A DNA stretch of 40,090 nt from Candidatus Andersenbacteria bacterium RIFCSPHIGHO2_02_FULL_46_16 (GTDB taxonomy: Bacteria; Patescibacteriota; Andersenbacteria; UBA10190). Under the pieces are notes generated by a model that saw nothing but the letters and a program-made list of their open reading frames with translations, was not told the DNA's origin and did no database searches. Positions 1-8,254 of the stretch are shown one piece after another (the first letter of the stretch is position 1; every line of letters starts with the position of its first letter). Made by a program: the position numbers and the translations under genes. The stretch lies in contig MHHQ01000005.1 in assembly GCA_001817065.1 (NCBI GenBank), forward strand, positions 82,651 to 122,740, given 5' to 3'.

Positions 1-1376
1 GTTTACTGCCTCAGGTATATGTGATTTCCCACCACAGTCTTAAAATCGCCCTGGGGCGTTACCGAAAGGATGCAGAGTTTGTGCCAATCGATGCTGATTT
101 ATTAGTGGTGCCTGAAGCGCAACTGAAAGAATTTGAGCATGCAATAGACAGCTTTTCGGCATTGGGCGATAAGATTTCATCTATTCCAGCGTCACAATTG
201 CTGGGGCCGGTGATGGCTGGAGCGGTGCAGATGAGAGCGTCGGATATTCACGTTGAACCAAAAAGAGATCAGGCGCGATTAAGGTACCGGGTGGATGGAG
301 TATTGCAGGATGTCGCGACATTTGGTTTGGATGGCTGGCGTCAGCTGCTGCCACGGATCAAGGTGCTTAGCAATTTAAAAATCAATGTGCATATGGTGCC
401 GCAGGAAGGCAGTTTTGTTATGCATATTGGAAAAACTAAATACGATATTCGAGTCTCCATCCTGCCGGGGGGGACAGGGGAATATATTGTGCTTAGACTA
501 CTTAGCAGGAAAGAAGGAGTGATGGAGTTAAAGGATTTGGGAATGAAAGCCAGTGATCGGGATTTAGTGCTGGACACATTAAAGGAAAGCACAGGGATGA
601 TTTTATCGGCTGGTCCGACGGGGTCTGGTAAAACTACGACGATTGCCGCGTGTTTGCGGGAAGTCAACCGGCCGGAATTGAAAATAATCACCCTGGAAGA
701 CCCGATTGAATATCGGGTGCCGGGGCTTGAGCAAACAGAGATCGACGTTGACTCTGGTTATACTTTTGCGGTGGGGCTTCGGTCAATATTGCGGCAAGAC
801 CCTGATGTCATCTTCGTGGGAGAGATGCGAGACGAGGAGACAGTGGAGACAAGTATTTATGCGGCGATGACAGGCCACTTGGTTTTTTCCACGATTCATT
901 CCAACGATGCACTAGGGGTGATTTTACGATTAATCGGTATGGGAGTGCAGCCGTATGTGCTAGCACCGGCAGTTAATTTAATCATTGCGCAACGACTAGT
1001 GCGAGTAGTGTGCCGGGAATGTGCGGAGGTGTACAAACCAGACCGGGCGATACGGGAACATATTAATGATGTGATGGAGCGAGTGAATAAAACCCTGTTT
1101 AATCCGGCTAAATTAATGGATCCGGCGTTACAGTTTTATAGGGCTAAACGGTGCAAGGAGTGCGGGCAAACGGGTTATCGGGGGCGGGTGGGGGTTTTTG
1201 AATTATTGCCGGTTAAAGGGGAGGTTGAGGAAATGATTTTACGACAGGAAGACATGATGGCTCTTCAAGAAGCAGCGATACGGAAAGGGATGACGACGAT
1301 TGCGCAAGATGCGTATTTGAAAGTGATTGAGGGAATTACGACGGTGGAGGAAGTGGAGAGAATATCGGAAGAATAG
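1..1376 (+). CDS. Type IV pilus/type II secretion assembly ATPase PilB/GspE-like (5' end truncated by the window)
   Basis: GPTGSGKTTT Walker A, ASDIHVEP, EDPIEY, RQDPDVIFVGEMRD and TGHLVFSTIHSNDA motifs, plus a four-Cys zinc module (CREC...CKECG). The frame is open to base 1, so the ORF start at 21 is probably not the true start. Confidence 0.93.
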   Translation, partial: LLPQVYVISHHSLKIALGRYRKDAEFVPIDADLLVVPEAQLKEFEHAIDSFSALGDKISSIPASQLLGPVMAGAVQMRASDIHVEPKRDQARLRYRVDGVLQDVATFGLDGWRQLLPRIKVLSNLKINVHMVPQEGSFVMHIGKTKYDIRVSILPGGTGEYIVLRLLSRKEGVMELKDLGMKASDRDLVLDTLKESTGMILSAGPTGSGKTTTIAACLREVNRPELKIITLEDPIEYRVPGLEQTEIDVDSGYTFAVGLRSILRQDPDVIFVGEMRDEETVETSIYAAMTGHLVFSTIHSNDALGVILRLIGMGVQPYVLAPAVNLIIAQRLVRVVCRECAEVYKPDRAIREHINDVMERVNKTLFNPAKLMDPALQFYRAKRCKECGQTGYRGRVGVFELLPVKGEVEEMILRQEDMMALQEAAIRKGMTTIAQDAYLKVIEGITTVEEVERISEE

Positions 1377-1499
1377 GGCAGCTCTTAGGAGCTGAAAATC
1401 CAAAGCACAAACTAACCAAAGCCCAAACAAAACACAAGTTTTTTACAAACTTTCCAAACCATAACAAATCGGTAACAAACCTTACAAACAAATTAGAAA

Positions 1500-1605
1500 G
1501 AAAGCCGAAATCCTAATGAGTAAGAAACACGAAATCCTAAAATCTTAAATCCCTGCCTACCGGCAGGCAGGCTAAACAAATCAGAATAACGAAAAACTAA
1601 AAACG
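1500..1605 (+). repeat. Composite intergenic repeat (copy A): AAATCCTAAA-type tract + CCTGCCTACCGGCAGGCAGG palindrome + CTAAACAAAT
   Basis: Same arrangement recurs at about 2690-2780 (inverted) and 24525-24612. Confidence 0.7.
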
Positions 1606-1724
1606 AAGAACGCAAAACAACAGCGCAAAACTGAAAGTTCCTCGAGCACTATTAGCTTACTAGAATCAGAATTTGGAGTGATTTTATATTGTAAAAAGGC
1701 TTTATAGGGCTTTTAATATATAGG

Positions 1725-1753
1725 TTGACAAGAGGTGTTATTTATCCTAGTAT
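1725..1753 (+). promoter_or_regulatory. Putative sigma70-type promoter
   Basis: TTGACA (1725-1730), 17 bp spacer, TAGTAT (1748-1753); followed by a ~115 nt leader and an AAAGGAGA ribosome-binding site before the ORF at 1868-1871. Confidence 0.65.
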
Positions 1754-1870
1754 ATTTGGTTCGGTTAGATCTGATTGCTCGTTTTAGTTAAATCCTCATT
1801 AACGAGGAAACCCTTGATCCCGGGGTTAGGGATGAGTTTTTGGGCGATAAAAGCCTAAAAGGAGAGTGTG

Positions 1871-2494
1871 ATGTCTGTTGTATTGGAAATGGTGAAAGGT
1901 TGGACTGTGGGTCAACTGGCGGCGTTGGTGTACAAGATGGGTGACGAGAACGCGCGGCGGATATTGAGTTGTCGTAAAGTCGTCGTGACCTTCGAAGACA
2001 CTAACCAAACTGCCGCAATTACAGCGACGTCGTTGATTCTTGATTGCTCCAAACCATTCGATCCCGTCGCTTTCATCGGCGAAGGTTGGAAAGAATTGGA
2101 GGGAGACGAGCGCGCCTTAGCACTGAAACAGGTTGACTTCTCCACGTGCCAATTCCTGACCTGTCTGAAAGAAGGAGATGGTTACATCAAAGGAGAAGAG
2201 AAGTTGCGCCGGCTCAAGGAAGATTATCCCCAACTCATCCGCCACGGCGGTAACCAGTTTCTGGCGCTGTGGGAAGATTATATGAAGAACGGTAACAATA
2301 GTGTTCTTGAACACTTGCGCCGAACCCAAGATATTACCTACCTGGACTTCTTCGGTCTGATTCTGCAGCGCCCGTACGGCCCTCGGCTTATATTGTCTTT
2401 GTACTGGGATGGTGGTCACTGGTGCTGTCACTACCGCTGGCTTACTAACGAGTTGGGTGACCGGGAGTGGTCGTCTGTTTCTCCCGTAAGTTAG
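1871..2494 (+). CDS. Hypothetical protein (about 207 aa) with PQLIRHGGNQFLALWEDY / SVLEHLRRTQDITYLDFFGLIL motifs
   Basis: ORF with promoter, RBS and downstream terminator. From memory it resembles a hypothetical family recurrent in CPR genomes; not verified. Confidence 0.8.
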   Translation: MSVVLEMVKGWTVGQLAALVYKMGDENARRILSCRKVVVTFEDTNQTAAITATSLILDCSKPFDPVAFIGEGWKELEGDERALALKQVDFSTCQFLTCLKEGDGYIKGEEKLRRLKEDYPQLIRHGGNQFLALWEDYMKNGNNSVLEHLRRTQDITYLDFFGLILQRPYGPRLILSLYWDGGHWCCHYRWLTNELGDREWSSVSPVS

Positions 2495-2536
2495 TTCTGG
2501 GGATTTTGTTCTTGGTCTTTTCGGTGGATCGGTTTG

Positions 2537-2577
2537 AGCCTGATGTAATTTTCATAAAATTGCATTAGGCTTTTTTT
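2537..2577 (+). terminator. Rho-independent terminator
   Basis: AGCCTGATGTAATTTT-CAT-AAAATTGCATTAGGCT hairpin followed by a T-run. Confidence 0.85.
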
Positions 2578-2689
2578 ATTACACTTTACGCGGGAAGTAG
2601 GTGACTACGTGGGAGGTTAATGCTTCCCGTTACTGAGCATAGTATCCATCTGTCCAGTATATTACCGATTTCGGATTGGGTTTTGTGGT

Positions 2690-2780
2690 TGTGGTTTTTT
2701 GTTTTTGGATTTCGAATTTATTTAGCCTGCCTGCCGGTAGGCAGGGATTTCTTGAATTTAGGATTTCGGATTTTACGGAA
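2690..2780 (-). repeat. Composite intergenic repeat (copy B, inverted orientation)
   Basis: CCTGCCTGCCGGTAGGCAGG palindrome at 2726-2745, flanked by GGATTTCGAATTTATTTAG and GATTTCTTGAATTTAGGATTTCGGATTTT. Confidence 0.7.
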
Positions 2781-3957
2781 GTATTTGCTTTATTTTCTCA
2801 TGAGCTTTTTGCTCGGCGGCTTCAATAGATGGGGCGACGACTTTGAAGACGAGGGCGCCGTTTTCTTTGGTGGCGGAGAGCATCTCCTGGATTTCACGAC
2901 GGCGCGGACGCAAGCCATGGCCGAGTAAGAGATAAGCTTGATAGGTATGGTCGGCGGTTGTGGAAGGGGCTAGGGAAGGGGAGGCGGGATCCTCATAGAG
3001 CAGGAACGCAGCATTAAATCCAGCAATATTATTTGATAATTCTTGCATGACAGCAGCAACGTCAGCTGAACTGGCACCGCTTTCGGTAAAGTCATTCTTT
3101 TCGAGGATGGTCCAGTAGAGCTGAACTTGTTCTTCGAAACGAAGATGGGCGTAAATGGAGCCGGCCAATTTAATCAGTTTGAGCGGTTTGGTCTTAACTA
3201 AATATTGAATAACTAACTCCCGCTTGGCATGAAGCTCAAACAGGTTGGCTGCCACTTGAAAGGAGCGGGGAGTGGTAGAGGGTTTTTGAAACGAGTCAGT
3301 GCCGGAGACAATACCGGTATACAGGGCAGTGGCCACGTCTTGGTTTAACAGTTGGGGTGAGCGAGCGGAGATGAAATCGAAAACAACCTCCGCGCAAGAA
3401 CCGGTAGTAATGTCGACTAAGTTCACGGTGCCAAACTGTTCGTTAGAGGCGCGGTGATCGATATTGATCAGCGGCGTGTTGTAAAAAAAATCAGCGTGTT
3501 TGGTGAAGGTGGGTCCCAGCTCTTCCAGGTCGCTGGCGCCAATAACAATGATGGCGTCATAGGGGAGCAGCCGGACGGTGGTTTCCAGCTGGTCTTTACT
3601 GATGGCGGTATCGGCGGGGAAAGTAATGTGCAGGCGTGTGCCGCCGTTTAATTCTTGCTGCTGGATATTTTTAATGATATGCGGACCGACCATGTCGATA
3701 ACTAATTCCGGTTGCTGAGTTGGCTCAGTTTTGACTTGGGAAGAACCAGCCAGGAACTGAAGAGACGTTGGAACGTGTGTGACACTAACTTGATCGATGA
3801 TCCGGTTGTCGGGCTCTTGTGATGATTGCTGCAAGGTGAGAAAAAGCGCAATCATGGAAGCGATGGCATCCAAGGACGATTTAACAGGAACAGTAAGTAA
3901 AACATTACTGGCTCGGTTAAGGATGGTGTTGGCTTGTTGAATTTCGGACAAAGACAT
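2773..3957 (-). CDS. DHH/NrnA-like phosphoesterase family protein, probably degenerate
   Basis: INIDHRASNEQFGTVNLVD corresponds to the DHH motif region and the overall fold pattern fits. Several expected metal ligands look substituted. Confidence 0.75.
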   Translation of the reverse strand: MSLSEIQQANTILNRASNVLLTVPVKSSLDAIASMIALFLTLQQSSQEPDNRIIDQVSVTHVPTSLQFLAGSSQVKTEPTQQPELVIDMVGPHIIKNIQQQELNGGTRLHITFPADTAISKDQLETTVRLLPYDAIIVIGASDLEELGPTFTKHADFFYNTPLINIDHRASNEQFGTVNLVDITTGSCAEVVFDFISARSPQLLNQDVATALYTGIVSGTDSFQKPSTTPRSFQVAANLFELHAKRELVIQYLVKTKPLKLIKLAGSIYAHLRFEEQVQLYWTILEKNDFTESGASSADVAAVMQELSNNIAGFNAAFLLYEDPASPSLAPSTTADHTYQAYLLLGHGLRPRRREIQEMLSATKENGALVFKVVAPSIEAAEQKAHEKIKQILP

Positions 3958-4230
3958 ATGGTCGCGTTATAAAGATGCGCTAGAAATTTATTGATCTAAA
4001 AAAGTCTAGGTTTGAGTTAGGGGGGTATCGCAGAGGGTTGGGCGGCAGAGATGTTTTTGGACAAGAGGGTATTAGGTTGGCGATGGGGCGATGGCGTTTA
4101 ATAGCTAATTTCATAAATCTTCCTATGGTACCGGTAATGTGTTTTGTTTGGAACAGCATAGGTGGGGAAAAGTAGGTGGGAAAAATAAGAACTGACAAAA
4201 AAGTTGTTGATTTATCCCACTACGCAGAAA

Positions 4231-4254
4231 ACCATGGCCGTTAGGCCATGGTTG
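4231..4254. repeat. Perfect hairpin AACCATGGCC-GTTA-GGCCATGGTT
   Basis: 10 bp arms and a 4 nt loop, read directly from sequence. Confidence 0.8.
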
Positions 4255-4503
4255 AATCAGCGGTCGCCAAGGCTATGGCCGACAAGGTGCGAATGGGATA
4301 ACCCCGCGCTGCGCCCAGCCGACTTGTCCGCCGTAGCCCCGCCATCGGCGGGGTGAAGGTGGAAGCTTGAGTAAGGAGGATAGTCCGCCAATCTGGCGGA
4401 CAAAGTGGGGCAGACAGTTGGCTGCTACGCGGGATTCCGCCATCCCGTCCAGGGGGCGGGATGCCACGTTATTGTGGGGAGACCACGGCGGCAGGCTTGC
4501 CTA

Positions 4504-4737
4504 CCAAGTATAGGTGTCACATCATGAAAAGTCACCAGACAAGAAACGGGTCCAGCCTTCGCTATGGCTGCGGCCGGCAGGCCTGTCGGCGCTGCTCCCC
4601 CACCCGACGGCATCGCCCTTCGACAAGCCTGCCTACCGGTAGGCAGGCTCAGGGCTGCTGGCGCTCGGTGGGGGACCCCCGCACCGCCACCCGCTTATTC
4701 GCAGTGACATTTCATGATGTGATGTCTATAGGTAGGT
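4504..4737. repeat. MITE-like element, ~234 bp, with ~45 bp imperfect terminal inverted repeats
   Basis: Left AGTATAGGTGTCACATCATGAAAAGTCAC...AACGGG; reverse complement of right CTATAGACATCACATCATGAAATGTCAC...AGCGGG. GC-rich palindromes inside. Confidence 0.65.
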
Positions 4738-4855
4738 GTCAGCCCATGGGGCTCCATATCCAGACCGACGTATTTTGCGTGGGTAAACTATGCAAAAGTG
4801 GGGGCGGCGGCCATGAATGCTTCACGCATATCCCAGAAAGAGATACGCTGTGCTT

Positions 4856-5644
4856 ATGTCTTTAAGCGAGGTGATAATTCTAGGTTTAGTGCAGGGATTG
4901 ACGGAGTTTTTGCCGGTCAGTTCTTCTGGGCACTTAGTAGCGGTGCGCGTCTTGATTAATTTGTCGGATATTGAAGGGAATGCAGTGGATGCTTTTTTAC
5001 ATCTGGGTACACTGTTGGCCGTATTGGTATATTACCGGCGGGTCTGGTGGGGGATGGTCAGAAGTGTAATAACAAATGATGAAGAGGGAAAAGATAAGCG
5101 GGAGCTGGCAGCTAAATTGGCATTAGCTACTGTCCCGGCGGCAGTGGTTGGTTATCTTTTTCAGGACCAAGTAGCAGGCTATTTTCGGGATCCGAGCAGT
5201 GTGGCAGCTAGTTTTTTGGCAACAGCAGTTATCTTAGTAGTGGCAGATTGGTTGGCTGGTCAACAAATATCGATTAAACGGGCTAGTTTTTTAGATGCGG
5301 TGATGATTGGGTTGGCGCAAGTTATCGCACTGCTGCCTGGAGTATCGCGGTCGGGGATGACAATCGCGGCCGGGCGGTGGCGGGGGCTGGGTCGTAAACA
5401 AGCGACAAATTTTTCTTTTTTAATGTCTGCGCCAATTATTGCGGGAGCCAGTTTAACAAGTTTAGCTTCTTTGCTAAACGCTGGAGCATTGTCGTGGGGG
5501 CAGATGGCACTGGGGTTATTGGTGTCGTTTTGCGCCGGGCTGACAGCAATCTTTTTACTGCTGAAAGTGGTGGAGAGGATATCTTTGCGGCCATTTGCGA
5601 TTTATTTAGTAGTAATAGCCGGGCTACTTCTTTTTGTTAGTTAA
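4856..5644 (+). CDS. uppP: Undecaprenyl-diphosphatase UppP/BacA
   Basis: GLVQGLTEFLPVSSSGHL, LLPGVSRSGMTI and multiple TM segments. ATG at 4856 is preferred over the upstream in-frame start at 4817. Confidence 0.95.
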   Translation: MSLSEVIILGLVQGLTEFLPVSSSGHLVAVRVLINLSDIEGNAVDAFLHLGTLLAVLVYYRRVWWGMVRSVITNDEEGKDKRELAAKLALATVPAAVVGYLFQDQVAGYFRDPSSVAASFLATAVILVVADWLAGQQISIKRASFLDAVMIGLAQVIALLPGVSRSGMTIAAGRWRGLGRKQATNFSFLMSAPIIAGASLTSLASLLNAGALSWGQMALGLLVSFCAGLTAIFLLLKVVERISLRPFAIYLVVIAGLLLFVS

Positions 5645-5749
5645 AATTAGCAAGAGTGTTGTGTTGATGAACAGGCGGTAACTGCTCACCGGTTAAGGCT
5701 ATGGTAAAATAAGAGCGTCGCAAACAAACACATCAAAACAAAAACAACC

Positions 5750-7223
5750 ATGCCCTTTCGTCTAACAGAAACAACCATTCGTCAGCGCTTCACAGAGTGG
5801 CGCAATCTTAAGGCGCTGCACACCACTCAGCAGCAACGTATTCAGCAACTCACCGCCCAAGTCCGCCAGCTCCAGCGGGAAAATCAGACGCTCAAGCAAC
5901 AACTGGCCGAGCGTGATCAGCTCATTGAAAAGCTGCTGCTGCGGATCGGCGATCTGGAAAAAATGGTCTTTGGCGAGAAGAAGAATAAAGACGGTTCATC
6001 TTCTGACCAAAGATCGTCCGGTAGTATCCCCCGGCCGCCAAAGAAGCGCTCAAAGTCCTCCTACCAACGTCACGTCCCGCCAGCGGAGGAGATAACCGCT
6101 ACCGAACATCACTCAGTAACCGCCTGCAAACACTGCGGCGGACCGCTGTCCCAATTTGAGGAAGTTATCCGCTACGTGGAAGACATTATTCTGCCCCAAC
6201 TCCTTAATCAACTCACCAAGACTGTGACTAGACACATCATTGAGCGCGGCTACTGCTCAAAATGTGGCGTCTGGTCGGCCGCCCTGGATCTACGCGGCTC
6301 CATCGTTTCGCTGGGAAGGAACGTTAAGCTGCTCGTGGCCTATCTCGTCACCATCCTCGATTGCTCCTTTGAGCAAGTGAAAACACTAACCACCGACCTT
6401 TACGGCTTAACCCTCTCCGACGGCGAAATCACGGTCATTCTCAAAGAAACGGCCACTGACTGGCAGCCAGAGTACGAGCAACTTAGAGAGAAGGTCAGAG
6501 CTGGCCCTGGTGCCCACCTGGACGAAACGGTCTGGCCCATCCAGGTCTTCGCCAAGCACTGTTACGCCTGGGTGATGAGCGCGGTTAATTCCACGGCCAG
6601 GGTTTACAAGCTGGCCACCTCCAGAGGTAAAGATCATGCCCGCGAACTGCTGGGAGAGGTCAGGGAAACGTACATTCGCATTACCGACTGCTACGCCGCC
6701 TACAAAAACTTGCCGGGTTTACACCAAATCTGCTGGGCCCATTTGTATCGTAAAATAAGGGATCTGCTGAACAACGAGAACTTACCCCCAGAAAAGAAGC
6801 CGCGCGTGCAAGCTTGGCATGATGAATTTCAGCAGCTCTACGCTGAGCTACGGACGGCGGGTGGCGGAACCCCTCAAACCGCGTCGTCGAGCGAGGCAAG
6901 AAAAAGACTTCCGTGAACGTCTCGAACACCTCCGTCAGAGGGACCCGCTCGATCCCAAGCCCCTGGCTGATCTCAAGAACCTCCTCACCGAGTACGACCA
7001 CGCCCTCTTCACCTGCCTCCGGTTCGAGGGCATCCCCTGCGACAACAATCGGGCCGAGCGGGATATCCGGATCGTGGTCAAGAAACGAAGAAAATGTTTT
7101 GGCAGTAAAACTGAAGCCGGCGCTCACGCCTTCGAGATTCTCCTGTCCGTGGCCTGGAGTACGTGGTACGAGCACCGCGGAGACTTCTTCCCGGCGCTGG
7201 CGCGCCTCACGACCTCCACGTAA
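5750..7223 (+). pseudogene. IS66 family transposase (TnpC), interrupted by a +1 frameshift near 6859-6861
   Basis: Frame of 5750 encodes the N-terminal coiled coil, zinc domain (CKHCGG...CSKCG) and DDE region (LDETVW, TDCYAAY, CWAHLYRKI). The C-terminus (DNNRAERDIR...FGSKTEAGAHAFEILLSVAWSTW) continues in the 6819 frame. Confidence 0.9.
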
Positions 7224-7247
7224 AACAGCCCTGACGGGCTGTTTTTT
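7224..7247 (+). terminator. Rho-independent terminator inside the IS66 element
   Basis: AACAGCCC-TGAC-GGGCTGTTTTTT. Confidence 0.85.
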
Positions 7248-7454
7248 AGATGAGGGTTACCTTGACCTGTGAGCAGTTACAACAGGCGGGCTTGATACCA
7301 AGAGCTTTAATCGTTATAATAACGAGTTCTTTAGCAATTTGCCTTTGAGGCGGGTATTTTGAGTACTAAGCAAGTCCTTACTATGCTCGTGTTATTAGGG
7401 TGCGTCTACTTGGTGAGTTGAGTGGCTTCTCTTGTTTAAGAAAGGTGTGTAACT

Positions 7455-7637
7455 ATGAGCGCTTGCAGTCAGTGTAATGGAACCGGTGTCTGTCAGAACG
7501 AAATCCACGAGGTGAAGAGTTGGGTAGACGATCTGGTGAACGCAGCAGCCGGCAACCTATTCGAGTGCCGCGAATGTGGTGGAGAGTCTGGTGTTCCGGG
7601 AGATTGCTCGGAATGTAATGGATCAGGAGAAGAGTAA
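7455..7637 (+). CDS. Small (60 aa) DnaJ-type CxxCxGxG zinc-finger-like protein
   Basis: CSQCNGTGVC, CRECGG, CSECNGSG motifs; upstream AAGAAAGGTGTG RBS; downstream terminator. Confidence 0.75.
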   Translation: MSACSQCNGTGVCQNEIHEVKSWVDDLVNAAAGNLFECRECGGESGVPGDCSECNGSGEE

Positions 7638-7670
7638 GAAGATCAAGGGGTAGGGGCAGGATGAACCGAG

Positions 7671-7706
7671 CGGGGTACTTATTTGTTTTGAGGCCCCGTT
7701 TTTTAT
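7671..7706 (+). terminator. Rho-independent terminator
   Basis: CGGGGT...AGGCCCCGTTTTTT. Confidence 0.7.
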
Positions 7707-7768
7707 CTAAAATGATATATTCATAATATGAACGGCTTGGTTATTAAGAGCAGTAAAGTTAGTTTCGT

Positions 7769-8239
7769 ATGAAGCAAGTTGTGCACAGTGCATCAAGTAT
7801 GCGGACGTTAGCCAGAGAATTGGCAAAGGAATTGCGCGGGGGAGAAATATTATTACTTTTTGGCGAGTTAGGCTCGGGTAAAACAACGTTTGTTCAAGGC
7901 CTGGCGAAAACTTTGGGTGTGAAGGAATCAGTTACTTCGCCCACGTTTACCATTGTGGCGGAATATAATCTTCCCCCTGGTAAAGGAGGGGAGGGCTTCG
8001 GGAAGTTGGTGCATGTTGACTTGTATCGCTTGTCGATGGACGAAGTAGCTAGTGATCCAGCGGTCAAAGATGTTTTAGAACAGGCAGAAAAAAAAGACCG
8101 GCTGACTGTTATTGAATGGGCTGATCGATTAGGAGAAGGCGGCATTGCGGGAATAGTAGGGCAGGAGAACATGTGGCGGATAAAGTTTGCCCATGGTAAG
8201 AATTTAGAAGAAAGGACTGTAGTAATAGAACCAAGATGA
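7769..8239 (+). CDS. tsaE: tRNA threonylcarbamoyladenosine biosynthesis ATPase TsaE
   Basis: GELGSGKTTFVQGLAKTLGV, VTSPTFTIVAEY, VHVDLYRL, VIEWADR. Confidence 0.95.
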   Translation: MKQVVHSASSMRTLARELAKELRGGEILLLFGELGSGKTTFVQGLAKTLGVKESVTSPTFTIVAEYNLPPGKGGEGFGKLVHVDLYRLSMDEVASDPAVKDVLEQAEKKDRLTVIEWADRLGEGGIAGIVGQENMWRIKFAHGKNLEERTVVIEPR

Positions 8240-8254
8240 GTAGAGAAGAATGAG

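Larger units (their letters stand above)
5678..7280 (+). mobile_element. IS66-family insertion sequence (tnpC-only, ISBst12-like organisation), 1603 bp
   Basis: Termini GTAACTGCTCACCGGTTAAGG / GTAACTGCTCACAGGTCAAGG (19/21 match). Perfect 8 bp direct repeat AACAGGCG at 5670-5677 and 7281-7288. IS66 transposase inside. Confidence 0.95.

Noticed and set aside
4273-4865. Several 60-134 aa ORFs on both strands
   Set aside because: They lie in a GC-rich palindrome/repeat region and encode no coherent protein; only the UppP N-terminus is real.
6681-7175. 164 aa minus-strand ORF
   Set aside because: Antisense to the IS66 transposase.
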